A DNA stretch of 64,000 nt. It comes from Fragum whitleyi. Taxonomy: Eukaryota > Mollusca > Bivalvia > Cardiida > Cardiidae. Positions 23,222 to 38,100 of the stretch are shown one piece after another. Position 1 is the stretch's first letter. Each line of letters starts with the position of its first letter. Both the position numbers and the translations under genes were made by a program. The stretch is from assembly GCA_948146395.1 (NCBI GenBank), contig OX411555.1, forward strand, positions 43,764,225-43,828,224, written 5' to 3'. Under the pieces are notes generated by a model that saw nothing but the letters and a program-made list of their open reading frames with translations, was not told the origin of the DNA and ran no database searches.

Positions 23222-23520
23222 TTTATGCCCCCGTATCGAGAGATTCGGGGCATATTGTTTTACTCATGTCCGTCTGTCTGTCCATCGGTCTGTCTGTCCG
23301 TTCGTCCATCTGCCCGAAAACTTAACCAAACTTAACCTTACCAATATCTTCAAGCCTATTCAACATACAAAGCTAATATTTGGCATGATGATAGATCTCA
23401 ATGATCCGCATCCGCTGGTACCAAAGTCAAGGTCATGTGACAAGGTCATCTGCCAAGGTCAAACTTTGAAAAAAAATGCCGTTACGGGGGCATTCGTGTT
23501 TCACAAACACATCTTGTTTT
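23222..23520 (+). mobile_element. GACCTTGAC-type element, complete copy, + orientation
   Basis: Left end tatgcccccgtatcgagaga forms a hairpin with tcggggcata; a gtctgtccg leader follows, then one unit with TCAAGGTCA half-sites. The right end is gttacgggggcattcgtgtt, ending cttgttt. About 300 bp, non-coding. Confidence 0.82.
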
Positions 23521-23524
23521 GTTT

Positions 23525-23910
23525 TCAAAATGTGGACCTTGACAGATGACCTTGACCTTAAAGTATGATCTTGACCTTGATACCTACATCACTGAGATCT
23601 TTCATCATGCCAATTATGAGACAGGGTAAATGATATATGCTTGAATAAAATGAACAATGAACCTTTTTTGGTTATGTTTTTAAGAAGTTTGACCTTGACA
23701 GATGACCTTGACCTTGTCACATGACCTTGACTTTGGAACCAGCAGATGGGTATCATTGAGATCTATTGTCATGCCAAATATGAGCCTTGTATCTTGAATA
23801 GGCTTGAAGATATTGGCAATGTTAAGTTTTGGGTTAAGTTTTGCAGACAGACAGACGAACAATGGCAAAACAATATGCTCAAGATCTATGATATGGGGGC
23901 AATTATGATC
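23525..23910 (-). repeat. GACCTTGAC-type element fragments, - orientation
   Basis: Two diverged pieces in inverse sense, each with tgaccttgac repeated and atcttgaataggcttgaaga, ending in a cagacagacag leader. Confidence 0.65.
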
Positions 23911-24104
23911 TGCTCACAGAACAAAAAAGCAAAACTAAAATATTTGTTTTGAAATTTATTGACAAAAATGCTTTCTTTTCTAGTGATTGACATGACAATG
24001 TGACATATGATGTATCAATTAAGTAAGAGCCCAATGACAGCATCTAATGCAATATTCCATAACTTAGGGTCTAGTCTACCATGTAAAATATTACAGACAC
24101 TAAT

Positions 24105-24360
24105 TGAGCCTGTGTGTGAGATTTCTAATAATTTCAAATATGCCAAAGCAAAGACTCTGACCAGCCTGTGCATCTGCACAGTCTGACTAGAGTCTTCACT
24201 ATGCACTTAGTAGATAGAAAAGGTCTCAACGTATATGTGGGATCAGATAACTTTATATTTTACAGTTTGTGGCTATCTTTGCCTTTCAATGTTTACACCT
24301 CATGAACATTTCAAATTGATGGAAATGTCATGCACAGGCTCAATTTAATTCTATACTGGT
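24105..24360. mobile_element. TGAGCCTGTG-type inverted-repeat element, copy 1
   Basis: Ends gagcctgtgtgtgagattt and aaatgtcatgcacaggctca are inverted. Inside is ccagcctgtgcatctgcaca. Three further copies lie in NUP107 introns. Confidence 0.65.
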
Positions 24361-24511
24361 TGAAATTAGAACTGTTGTATGTGGAACAGAGACTTAAGTC
24401 AAATCAATAAATGAGGGGGAGATTTGTTCCCTTTCCATCAGTATTTCTATCTTTTAAATTCATTCTATACCCTTTTAAAGACAAACAACATATCACCTGC
24501 ATCCTTTTTTG

Positions 24512-24517
24512 TTTATT
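24512..24517 (-). promoter_or_regulatory. NUP107: Candidate NUP107 polyadenylation signal
   Basis: AATAAA on the minus strand about 166 bp after the stop codon, a usual 3' UTR length. No cleavage-site data are available. Confidence 0.4.
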
Positions 24518-24682
24518 TTGAGGGTTAAGAACAAAAATATCATAAGTGTCAATAAATACATAAGCACTTAGAACAGTTTAGCAATAACCCCAAAAATTGC
24601 ATTCATCCATAACTTTGATGTCAAGTATTTTCTTCATGTCAAGTATTATTTTTCACCACAGCAGGTAAACACAAGTTCGTTC

Positions 24683-24787
24683 TCAACTGAGTTCAAACCC
24701 CAGAGGTCCTCTGTTACTGTCTAGTAGCTTTAAAGAAGATTCTCTGAGTTGGTGTAGCAGTCGTTGCAGTTCATCTTTTCTGAAAAT
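24683..24787 (-). CDS. NUP107: NUP107 terminal coding exon
   Basis: A 105-bp exon with acceptor tttacag. It encodes [20 protein letters not shown] and ends [12 protein letters not shown] (TGA at 24,683-24,685), against vertebrate LQKLRESSLMLL and DPLGYEIQL-stop. The C-terminus is therefore complete. Confidence 0.96.
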   Translation of the reverse strand: MFRKDELQRLLHQLRESSLKLLDSNRGPLGFELS

Positions 24788-27700
24788 CTGTAAATAGAAG
24801 GTTAGTTTGCAGAGCTACAGATAGCGGGGGTATTGGTTTTCAAATTCAAATATTTCATTATTCCTTCTTTACTTAAACCCTATGTTGTTGGGACTCATTT
24901 GAAACGTCTCATTGAGACGGTTCAAATGAGTACCCACAACATAGTGTTTTATTGTGAAATTAAGATTTTAGACTGGATTTACCCCCTCTTATATGGACCC
25001 CTGGTTTGTAGTGAATTTGTAATGCATATTGGCATACAATTCTTAGGTATAAAACCTGAATCTTAGACCTTTAATTTAGTTTTTAACATGATGTGTTTGT
25101 GAAACATGAATGTCCCAAAACAGTAAAAAAAAATTGGAAGTTTGGTCTCGACAGATGACCTTGTCTTATGACCTTCACCATGGTACTGGCTGATGTGTAT
25201 CATTGAGATCTATCTTGAATAGGCTTGGAAATTTGCAATGCAGTTTGGGTGGGATTTTTTTTTGTAAGTTTGGAAGAATAAGAGACAGACAATGGTTAAA
25301 CAATATGCCACGATCTTATCTGCATAGATTTCCACCTTCAAATAAGCAGTCAAAAGGTATTGTCACTTGTTAGCCAAAAAGGCATTCCAATTACATATAC
25401 ATGATTAAAAGAAATTTTTGAAATTATACTGTTCACAAAAAGTAGGGGATTATCTGTTACTCCTTAAGGTTATCGTGATTGCAAATAATTTAGGACAATC
25501 TAACTTATTCTTGGCCAACAAGCAGTTGTCTCATGGTAATATGGTAGTTATGGAATTCCCTTTTCTGCTAATTATGTCCTGCAAATTCAGCATTGAAGAA
25601 GAGAGGGGTATAGCGCTTATTTTAACATGACGTATGTTGTAATGGAAATTCATTCTTTAGTTGAGCATAAATTCTAGAAAAATTATTTGGTGTTTATCTC
25701 TGTCATGTATTCGCATCACATTTTGTTGGAATAATGTGAGGTCTAATGAAAGCTCACCGTAAGTGATTCAATGGTATGATGGAAACCAGAAGAACGTGAG
25801 TCTAGACTGCTGTCAAATCCTGTGTCTCACAGTCAGATATTGTCACGATATCAAACAATTGGCCTCTTTGTTGATGATTCAAAAACGGCGCCATGAAGAT
25901 GTATGGATGCCCAAGGTGACCAGAATACCACGAATCAAACTTACAATATCCTCTACTTTTTGTGAACAGTATATTATAAGATTTCCATTTTCTTACAGTA
26001 GCTGAAAGGGCCAAAAATGGATGCATGGTAAACTCTAATATAAGTAAATCACATCTAAATTGCATTAACAAACTTCTCCCTTTTTTGGTGATTTTTCAGC
26101 TATTGGTTATAGACTTGAAAAAGGAAAAGTAAGAAAATATATTGGTTGTTGTAAGAATTAAACCTTTGATTACCATTTAATGCTCCACCTAATGATCTAT
26201 TGTATAGTTTGTAAAATATAAAGAAACTTTGTTTGTTTGAAAGGGTTTCACACCCCTTCTTACAATCTTTCAGTTATATTGCAGAAACTGGAGCACCAAC
26301 AATGGATTCCTGGTAATTCTTACACATATTTCCATTACATCCTTTCTCACATAGTCTACAATTATCAACCCATTGGATGGAGATAAATAGTTAGACAGGA
26401 TGAGAGTCACCGTCAAGGATCAAAAGCTAGACCTAAGATTGACGATCCGATGTGAAACTAACTGGGTAATGACAGTAGCTAATATCAAGAGAAACTTTGA
26501 TTTGGTTATTGTCTGTGACAGAGAGCATGGTGAAAACTCTGATGAGTCTTTCTCATCTAAGTTCTTACTTTGTGCAAATTTGAAATAATTTGAAAAATCC
26601 GGATTGAATGTAATGCTGTACCTCGTAGAGTTTTCTCTGTTCACTTGTCACAATATCAGCCAATTGAACACACTCCTGATATTGTTCGCTGGTATGAAGT
26701 ACATTGTGTAGAAGGAATGTAAGACTAGGTAACACCAGACGTCGTAAACGATCCATTTGTTGTATACGTAGACCGTTATCTTCTGTCCCCATTTCCATTG
26801 TGTCTTCTTCGGATTCAGGCTGAAAAAGAATATGTAAAGCCAGGCATGTATAAGAGGTGTTTTTAATGCGTTGTCATACACACTAGCTTTCGTAGGGAAG
26901 TGGTAGAGCACTTGCTCTTGGACACAAAGGGTTTTGGGAAGTATAATAAGGATATTTCATGATATTTCCCTACTTTTTTGTACAGATACATGATACTTAA
27001 TCCAAACACAGACGTGCAGACTGATCTTTGTTTACACTGCCTGCTTTCTGCTTTGACAATCTTAAACAAGACTGCAAGATTGTGTCGAAAATTGGCAATT
27101 TGTTAAGACGCAAATTTTAAATTCAGCAGGAAATGGAAAAGTTACTCAACATTGCAAGGATGGGGGTTTTTTTTTTTGTTTTTTTTTTTCGTTTTGCTCA
27201 TTATCTGTTAAAGAACTCAGTTGTGAGGGGGTAAAGCCAGTCAAAAACTTTGACCACTCAATGAAGCCCCATGTTTTTGTAACCTATTTGAATTGGCTAG
27301 ACAAGACGATTCCAATGAGTACCCTCATCATGGAATTTGTGCAGGTATTGTCCAAATACTTGAATCTTAAGGTAGTAGACACATAATAGTTCCGCATCGT
27401 TTCAAAGGTAATAAACTTTAACAGTGTTAACGGAGGTTTCCTAATGATTTTCATTAGGAAACCTCTGTCAACACTGTTAAATTTCATGATTCAAAAATGT
27501 TGTGAAACTATTACAGTTCCTTTTCTACCCAGGGCTTGAAAATTCTTGTAATTTCTACTTTTCCTGTTTTACATGAAAAATATATAGCGATACATTTATT
27601 TCATAAGTGAAATTTTGCAAAATCCACTCGTCCTAATTACATAAACAAAGAAGGAAAAAATCATGCAGGACGAGTGGTCGAGTCGAATTTTCAAGCCCTG

Positions 27701-30700
27701 TCTACCTTAAATCCCAAATCCCCCCTGTCAGTCAGTAGCTCTGAAAGCCTACCTCTTGATCCAGCATCCAGCCACCGTCAGCAAATAGTAGAACATTGTA
27801 CATATAGTCTTTTGTGGTCTAAAAAATAAAAAAATCCTTATTACATCATTAACACACATTCTTTAATGCTTTTTTCACGGATAATCAAGAAATATCAGTA
27901 TATTATATCACACTGCCTAACCAGTGAATCACCAATCTACCCTTCTATCACTCAGTTTGCCCAATTTGATATTAACTAAGTGCAGCAAATTATAATACAT
28001 TGCATTGCTTTGATATAATAAGCAAAATTACATACTTTAAGGTAATGGACTCGTAATAGGTCCGCAACATTTCAGAATTCATGATTTTTCACAATGTTGA
28101 CCAATGTTTCCTAATGAAATCATTAGGAAACCTCCTTTAACACTGTTAAAGCTCATTACTTTGAAACTTTGAAGATCTATTACAGTTCCACTACCTTAAG
28201 AGAATTTGTCCAAAATAGTCACATTTCTTTACATTTTTGCAATTAGGGAAAAGAAATGTCTTTTTCATGCAAGATCAATTTATCTTCCATTTGGTGAAGG
28301 ACAAATGATACATTTTTCACTTGAAGCAAAGACTGCCAATTAAGAAAATATTGCTTTTTAAAGACAAATCATTCTAAAATTGAAACAAACAATTATCCTC
28401 TATATCAATTTTTGGGGTACAATTTTTATAGTGTTAGTGTACCATCTTGGGACTCTGTAAAATAAATATTCGAAAAAGAGATTGAGCCCACATCCAGAGG
28501 TTGCATTTGAAAAATTCTTTCACAGGAAGGTAGATTGATCATTCTAGATTCCAAAAATAAGCAAAGTGTGAAACGTATCAACACTTGTCAGTCCGTGCAA
28601 TCTGTGTAGTCTGACAAGGGTTCACACTTTTACACACTACCCAGATGGACCCCTTTTTGTGTAACTGGTCACGTAAAAATACCTATTGCCAATAATAGCC
28701 CTCAGATTAAATGTCTCAACACTTTTCATGATGAATTTTATATGAAATACATGTAATTTGTTGCCATAGAACAAATGATATTTTTTTTCCAGATTTTAGC
28801 AACTCATAGCTATATTTATGGCTGCAACTAGATTTTTAAAATAGTTTACTTTACCTGTGTTTGTACAAGTAGATTATGATACCATCTTTCTTCTTCTTGT
28901 TCAAACTGTTTAAGTCTGTGTTCATAGGCTACTTTATCTGTGAAAGACCCACCTTGGGGCGGAGCTGGTCGTGTTGGTTTCCCATGGTGATAGTGGTTGA
29001 ACCAATCATTGAAACTTTCCATGGCATCCTGAGTTGAAGTAACAAGTTATAAAATGATGGAAGTCTCTAAAATCAAAAACGATGGTACAGGAGAAATTAG
29101 ACAGAAAGCATAAATTGCACATCCTAGTCAATGCAGTCTTAACCCTTGTCATGCTGAATTAATTTTGGCTAAAAAATTTCAACAAAATCAAAGGGCAAAA
29201 AGCACTGAAAGTACCAACTGTAGGTCAAATTTTATTTGAAAAACTAAATCTATTGACAATCCTGGTTTGAAAGTGAGAAACAGGTGGTGTTGACTAACAT
29301 CAGACTGCACATGTGTGCAGGCTGATGTTTGTCTATTTCTCCTGCAAAAGCAGGAATATTCCGGGTTCAGCATGACTAGGGTTAATAGGGTCAACAATTT
29401 TCTTGCTTCCCAGATCATCCCTTTTCACCTAACTGGTCACATTCTTCTGATAACTTTAAAGAGTGATTTCTGAATATAATTAAAGCAATCAGCTTAATTA
29501 TCCTTCCTTTAACATCATTCAAATTTTAAAATACAGTCACTCTTGCTCAAGTGACCACATCTATTAAGTAAACATTTTCATTCAAGTTCCCCTTCTTTAA
29601 ATTAAAATATCTTAAAAAGTAAATATTATTGGTTGAAAAAAAACGGTAATTGTAAATGAATCCTGTTGTTTAAATTCACTAGAATCATCTTATTGAAACG
29701 ATTCTTTTGAGTTTAACAATGTAGAATTACTTAGAAAGTTGCAATTACTTCAAGCAAAATAATATTTCTTATTTGTAAACAATTCATGTACTAATCTACC
29801 ATTCTCTTTAACGACCACATTTTGCTAGTCCCAAAGTGATTGCTTAATACACATTTTACTGCATCTAAAAATACGTGTTTAAAATTATCGTAAAAAAACC
29901 CCATATTTTGACACATTTTCATGTGGAATAAAATGTCTACTTACTAAATAAGCTTTGATACAAAGATATTCCCTAATAGCATTTTTATCCTCCTGGGGTA
30001 AATTGGTTGTGCCAGTCTGAAATTAACATGTAACCCTTATTCAAAAACATTATCATGAAAGAGGAATAGCTATTCTAGGAATAGAGCTATGAAAAAATAA
30101 AACAGTTGTATCTATTGAATAAATTCTATCTATCTACCTTATTCCACTTAAAATTGAAACAGAGATAAATCTGAAAGGAATAGAATTCAACTGGGCCTGT
30201 TTTACAAGACATCTTACAATCATTTTTTGCATCAACCAAAAAAATAAAGTTGTTTAAACAATAGTAACTAAATTTGGGATTCTTCCATGCATCATCTCAT
30301 TGGAATCATTTTCTAAAGACGATTCCAATGATATTATATTGCAAGGAAGAATCTAACAATTTAAAATGAAAACATCAGGCACGATTTGCGATTTTGACAA
30401 ACAATCAATTTTTTCGTAAGAGGTTTAGTAAAAAGGGCCCTTGAAGTGAAAGACAGAGTACCTTTGTCTAATGACCAATACAATGGTCATAGAACCATGT
30501 GTAGATATTAAAGATATACATCAATTGCATTGGAAACTTTAACCAAGATTTTTAAGTCTGAAAGGTGTTAATAGTGACTAAATTAAAAGTCAGACTGTCT
30601 ACATTCTTTGTCTTTAGGCTAATATTATGGTCTGAGAAGCACATGCAAAATTCAGAACAATAGCTTAACATTACACTGACACCATAATGATCGCAATAGT

Positions 30701-33700
30701 CCCCCTCCCTAATTCTATCAGTCAAGCTTAACAATTTGCAATACGCTCTTTAAGTTAAGTTTTACCTGCTGCAACCAAACTTTATGAATTACATCAACTG
30801 AATTTGGTGGTAATTTATCCATAACTTCTTTGGCAGCAACTAATTTCTTCAATGCTGCAATGAGATAAATACAAATTTCAAATGTATTTTCACAACATCC
30901 CATTAAGATAAAGATAGAGAAAGTCAACCCATTGAGGTACAAGAAACAAACAAGCTATGCTCCTTTTCCAATATCAATTTCAAACCTAGACTACAGTAAA
31001 GCAATTACTTATGTTTAAATGTGGTTTAATACCAGCTAATCCTTCTTATGCTGTTCGAAATATATTCCTCCAGAACACAAAGCTAAAGCAGATAGTATAG
31101 ACTAAAATCAGCCTGCAGAAATGCAGTCTGATCTTAGCTTACACCACCTTCATTCTGTTTAACATTGTTCAATAAACTCAAGTCTAAAATTATTTGGCAT
31201 GACCATACTGTGGTCATAGCAATTTCCCAAGATTTCTCCAAAAACAGCCGAGGAAAACAAACAAATATTACCAATAAACGATCTCATAACAGCATTTGCC
31301 TGTTTCATGGCCTCGGCTCTCTGTGAAGAATCAAACACCAGCCAATCTATAGACTCTATCTTCTTTTGGTCTTCCTATAAATATATTGAAATTAACATAT
31401 CCTGGCTGTCAATCAAAGAGTCAATTGACCAATGAAATCAGTCATTTGGAGTGGATTGAATTGTTTTCCTTTCATTTTCCAACATTTTGTTTTAAATATT
31501 TTCTTTGATAGGTGGCTTGAATGTTTAAACTACAATCTATAGATACAGTATTAACCCCTGTCATGCTGAACCCGGAATATTCCTGCCTTGGCAGGAGCTA
31601 TAGACAAACATCAGCCTGCACATGTGTGCAGCCTGATCTTTGTCTATACCACCTGTTTTTTCCATTTAAACCAGAAAGGTTTCAGAAATTATATTTTCAA
31701 AATTAAATGCTGACTCACAAGTAGGAAAAACAGAGCTTTCAGCAATTTGATTTACATATAATTTTGACAAGTTATTCTTAGTCAGCATGACAAGGGTTAA
31801 GGTTACCCACCATCAATTTATTTTATAATTAATTTTGTATACAAATGGCCCTCAACAGGCCTGACCATTAATCCTGTAACAGAGCCTGTACATGACCAGC
31901 AAAAAAAGCAAATACAGAAAAACTTGTGTTAAGCAATCACTTAGGGGACCACCAAAAAGCGGTCGTTTATGGGAATGGTCGATTAATGCGAAATACTATG
32001 ATAAATGTGACAGTTCAATTTGATAACATTTTAAGATTATCAGTCAAGTTGTACTAAATCTTATGATGTTCGAACCCATCAGAGTCCTCTTATTGAGACG
32101 ATTCGAATGGGTTCCAACAACATAAGGTTCAATAATAACCTATTTTCCATTAAGAATGTCCTCTTTTTAAGAGATTTTGCTTACGGTGAAGGGACTTTTT
32201 ATGATGGTCACTTAATACAATTGGTCACTTAATAGACGTGGTCGCTCGAGAAATATCATCTGTACCTTCAAATCTATCTGAGTCCTAAAGACCCTCTGGG
32301 GATCAGCTTCATTATAGAATTGAAGACTATTTTATACATTAAAAATTTTAAGTAACGGGTCAAAGCACTTTTCTAAATTCATTAATATGTTTAATATTTG
32401 TTTGTTTGCAGCTTGAAAAGATGTATTTATTAGGCAATATCCTGAATGTCTTCTAGATAGCATCAAATACTTATGTCCCAAAAGGGTTTTTTTTTTTTAA
32501 CTTTGACCATGACAAGATACCTTGATCTTTACACTGGCAGATATCCATTGATGTGAAGAACTTTCATACCAAATTTGAGCATTGTCACTCCAACAGTGTT
32601 GAAGTTACAGCAAAATGTTAAGCTCATAGATTAATTTTTCATAGAAGTTTGACCTTGATGGATGATCTTGACCTTGATAAATGACCTTGACCTTGAATGT
32701 GTAATAAAGAGTGAAATCTTTAAGCCAAATCTGAGCATAGTAACTCAAAAAGTGTTGAAGTTACAGTTATTAAATTGCAGGTTAAGTTTTCGCAGACAAA
32801 CAGGGTAAAACAATATGCCAGGGATCTATTGATGCAAGGTCATAAAAAAAATCCAAATCTCAAAGAGAGATTAACCCTTGTCATGCTAAATAAATTATGG
32901 CTAAATATTTTCATCAAAATCAAAGGGCAAAAAGCACTGAAAGTTCCAAAAGTAGGTCAATTTTTATTGGAAAAACTAAATCTATTGACAATTCTGGTTT
33001 GAAAATGGAAACAGGTGGTGTATACTAACATCAGACTGCTCATATGTGCAGGCTGATGTTTGTCTATAGCTCCTGATAAAGCGGGAATATTCCGGGTTCA
33101 GCATAACAAGGGTTTACAAAAATTTGGACTACAAAATCTTGAATTTTTGCAATTGAAATCGAACTGTAAACTTGTCCTAGGACAAGTAAGAAAATTTTGT
33201 ATTTAAACATCTTCATATAAAGAAACTTACTGGTGAAATTGACATATCAACAGCATCTTGCTGTACTTCATGAAGTGTTGTGAAGTCTATGTCTGATTTA
33301 CTTCGAATGTTTTCCACAACCCTCTTTGTAATCTGTGCCAGATCCAGACCAGCCTGCTCAGCTAGGTCCAGGTATCTCTGTCTCTCTTCTTTATCTGAGA
33401 TTCCTTGAAAATAAAAAGTTGCATTTTATATAAGCTGTAGTTTTAACAGTTAGGTCCCCTACCAGAGTTTTTGGTTTGTTTTGTTCTTGCAACTATATAC
33501 ATTGCAAACAAGACATTTTGATCTGAGGCTGTTTGCCTTGCCCAAGGTCATTGGGCATAGTCATTTATCCATTAATTTGTTTTAGTACAACAATAATCTG
33601 ATGGATTTTGAACCCTCACCCCTTGGCAAACATAATTGAAGTCTTATATAAGTCTTATAAGTGTTGGGCAATCGCTTTCAAATCAAAATGGATAATCGTT

Positions 33701-35079
33701 TTTTAGTTGGAAGAGTAAATCAACTATGATCAATTGTAAAATTGACTTTTTAGAAATTTATACAGCACTCCCAGTATAATCCTTTGAAGAAATAGAATGT
33801 GAAAGTTAAGTTAAAACTCATGACCTAAAGACTCTTTTTGCAATTTTATCTACCAACTTCATAGCTCATTGTGAAACAGTTGTAACTGCCTATAAATATA
33901 TAGGCAGTTACAACTGTTTCAAGCTGAGACATTTAACTTATGTCAGTTTTGAAAGTAATATATATTGGCTTTCATTTATGCATTAGGAACTTATCAATCA
34001 ATTACAAAATTTCTTAGCTGATTATCACAAAGGGAAGCCTTAACCACTGATAAATGATTATTATCGATTAATCTACCCATCACTACAAGTAATATGTTTA
34101 GTCAAAGAAAACATCTATACTGAATCAAGAGGACCTGAATTATATTGGTCCAGTGGATGTGGTTGAGGAGGTGAGGTGTTATAGTTTTCAAAAAGAAAAC
34201 AGCCACATCCAACTTTATGGGTCAATCAAAATTTCCCAAACCATTGATGGAAAGGGTCACAACAGGAACAGTTTGAAAAAAAAATACATTGAAACAGACC
34301 CTTTGATTAAGGAGGATCAAAGAATTCATAGCGAAACAATGCTATGCCCACATTTATCAGAATTTCACGAACAATTTTCGAAGACAGTCTCCCAAGGCAA
34401 ATTTTGACATTGGTTTAGGAGATGTCGTTCAAAGATTTCATAGTGAACAACGCCATGCCACACCCATATTTACGGGCCAATCAGAATTTCACGAAAGTTT
34501 TGGATAGGCACTCCAAGGAACATTTTGATTAAGTATCATTGAATTTCCCATTGGCTTAGGAGGAGATGACGTTTAAAGATTTCCTAGAGAAAAATACTAT
34601 GTTTATATTTATTGGCCAATCAGAATTTTGCAAACAGTTTCCAAAGAAAATCATCCAAGGACATTTGACAAAATGTCATTGAAATTGGTCCTGCAGTTCA
34701 GGAGAGAGGAAAGATTTAAGAAAGTTGATGACACCCGATGCACAACAATTTAGATGTCATCCAAAATTTTCATAGTGAAAAATGCCATGCCTTGCCACAC
34801 CCATATTTATGGGCCAATCAGAATTTCGCAATTTTGGAAGAGGTTCAAGCAAAACCATTTTGACAAAATTTCATTTAAATAAGCAAAATTTGTTTAGGAT
34901 GAGATTTTGTTCAGAGAGTTCAAAGCGAAAAAATGCCAGTCTTGCCACACCCATATTTATTGGCCAATTCGAATTTTGCAAACAAGTTTTGAAGAGGGTC
35001 TCCCAAAGAACATCAACAAAATTTCATCGAAATTGGTCAAGTGGTCTAGGAGGAGATTTTGTTCAAAGATATCATAGTG

Positions 35080-35113
<34 letters not shown>

Positions 35114-38100
35114 AAAACAGCATTTTTTTCAAAGTTTGACCTTGACAGATGACCTTGACATTGTCACATGACCTTGACTTTGGTACCAGCGGATGCGGAT
35201 CATTGAGATCTATCATCATGCCAAATATTAGCTTTGTATCTTGAATAGGCTTGAAGATATTGGCAAGGTTAAGTTTGGATAAGTTTTCGGACAGACGGAT
35301 GGACGGACGGACAGACAGACAGACAGACGGACATGAGTAAAACAATATGCCCCCGATCTCTCGATACGGGGGCATAAAAATGCCATACCCATATCTATGG
35401 ACCAATCAGAATTTCAGGAACAATTTTCAAAAAAGGTCCCCAAGGAACATTCTGAGAAAATTTCATTGAAATCGGCCCTGCAGTTCAGGAGGAGGAGACG
35501 ATTTAAGAAAGTTGACGACACACGAAGCAGATAGACTCATGGTGATCCTGAAAGCTCTGCCTTGAGCATGTTATGCTAAGGTGAGCTAAAAAGAAGTCAA
35601 ATCAATTTCTGCATTTAATTTTGGCATTATGTGGAACAGAGAGAAAGAAATCAGCCAACTTATATGAAATCTATGACTGGATTTAAAAGTTATGACAAAG
35701 TCCAAAGACCTTTGGATGTATTGCAGCCGAATTTGAACATCCCACCATCAAGAAACCATTTTGTGCAAATCTTAAGCATATTCTTCCATTCCAACAAAGC
35801 ACTGAAGACCTTTAAATTCTAATAGAGCCCCATGCTCTAATTAAACCCCATCCCCCTTTTCAGGGGATGGAATTGACCATTTTTATATGATTTTGCATTA
35901 TCTTGTAGTCTCTTAAAAAAGCTCATCCCCAGAAAATCAAGGTCACAAACAATTAAACGGGGGATTTATGCACCTTGTCCCCAATCAAATGTTACTATTT
36001 TTCAGCAGATTATGTTTATATTAGGCTCCTGATAGAGAAAAGTGATTGTATTTCTCCATTTTCACCTTTGGTTTCAGTAATGACTAAGTACTTGTAAATA
36101 TACCTGAACAAATAGTGATGGCTCAGCGCAAAACAGTTATATGTTTATAGGCAGTGACAACTGTTTCGTGCTTAGCCGTTGATATGTATCCTAGTCCTTT
36201 AAAAAAGCCCATCCCTTTATAATTGCAATCCAATAGAATAAAGAATTCTGATTGGCTTAAATCCCATCACGTGGGGAAATCCATTGCACTTTATTTCTGT
36301 ATAAAATGCAATAGGTCTTTCGGGAAACCCCTGAAATTCGATCTGCAAGTCCTGTGTTGTAGGAACTCGAACTAACCTAGTTCCCGATCATTAACGCAAC
36401 ATTGCTATTCAATCTTTTATAAATTAATATATTTTTGAAAGAATTTACGACTACAAGCATGCAGTTCTGATTCTGAGCCAACCTCAACTTAGAAAACAGC
36501 GAGTTGACGAAGACCTTCAAGCAACCCTCTGAACTAAGACCGACCACACAATCGTTTAAAAATACAGACTAACTTGGCAGAAACAAGCTCTTTTGTCATA
36601 AGTACCTCTACGAATTTTAATGTTGTCTCTTATTTGTGTATCATTTGTTTTACTATATGACATTTCACTTCGATAGCGAGATAAACAATACACAATCAAA
36701 AAATAGGTTGTGTAATTTATAAGCGCAGAAAGTAGACTTGAAGCCTTAATGTTTGGCTGAGTATTTAAATAGTTTCTTCGATCTAGATGATTGCAATTAC
36801 AAGGGATAAGTGTCTTTTTCACTGCGTTTATTGGGGTATAAAGTGCAATTGCCTTAGCACATGGCTTAATCATAACGCCCTACGGGCGTTATTTGCCATC
36901 CCTATACTAATGGAAATTTGACGATTCTAATAAAACCCTGAGGTTCTATTGAAGCTTTACAGTATCTTAAGAATTTTTACTTTACATCAAAGTATGGTAC
37001 AAATTTGGGATGAATTAATGTACACTTACTTTCCAAGAACAAAGCATACCAATGTATTTGAGCATCAGGTGGAAGTTTGGCCACATAGAAGGCTACAAGA
37101 CTGTGTTGTTTTTCTTTGATCAGTTCCTCAACATAGGCTTCTATAATGGCATTACAAGCTGACTCCTACAAAACAATTTAGCTATATTAAATAAGGGTCA
37201 ATATAAAATGAGTGCCACTGTCATTTAAAACAGGGTTTTGACCCTCTAAAATCTAAAAATAATGCCATTTAGGGCCCTTAAAATGTTTTGTCAGTATCAA
37301 AGGGTCATTTTGACCCTTTAATTTTCAGTATTGCATCTTGATAATTCTGCAAATAAATGTATTATAATTGTCTCCTTCATTCCTTAATATGAATCTCTTA
37401 TAAATATATGAAAGAGATAATTCATGTAGGAATTACTAAGAAATATTTCCTTGTCATCCACAGTCATTTGATTGTTTTTGACCTCGTTGACATTATTCTT
37501 AACCCCTTAAAATTTCAAAGTCAAGGGTCAATGACTTCTGAATTTGAAAGGCAAACACAAGCCCTGGTTGGACAAAACCAATCAAATCACCACATCAATT
37601 CACATATACCATCTATGATAAGGTAATTTTGCTTATGAATAATCAAACTGTTGAAGAATAAGTTGAAGATACCTCATTTAGGCAGGGATGTGGAAATACT
37701 GAATTTCTCCACTTGTCCCCGTACAAAGATGATTTTCTTCTTGTCCAGGAGCGAAAAGAGAGAATATCAATCAGTTTTGAGAAAACATTTTTTTAATGAA
37801 GAAAATCATGGAATTGAACATTTTCTTCATTAAAAACAATGTTTTCTACTCTTTGATATTAACATTTTCATAACCAATCTCTTAGACCTTTTAAGTACCA
37901 TTCTAATATTTGTCCTGGTTTTTACTTGTCAACCGACTAGTGGCATAGAAAATAGCACTTGTCTGCAGGTAGAAAACCCGTGTCAGACAAGTCCGGCCTT
38001 GGAATTCCACACCCCTGCATTTAGGGACTCAATTAACCTTTCATCCAAAAGAAAATTAGTTTGCTGTTCATTTTACAGTTGGTCAGCCCTAGGATCAAAC

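Noticed and set aside
26880..26940. tRNA-like gtggtagagcacttgctct
   Set aside because: A-box similarity only; no cloverleaf or B box follows, so not a tRNA gene.
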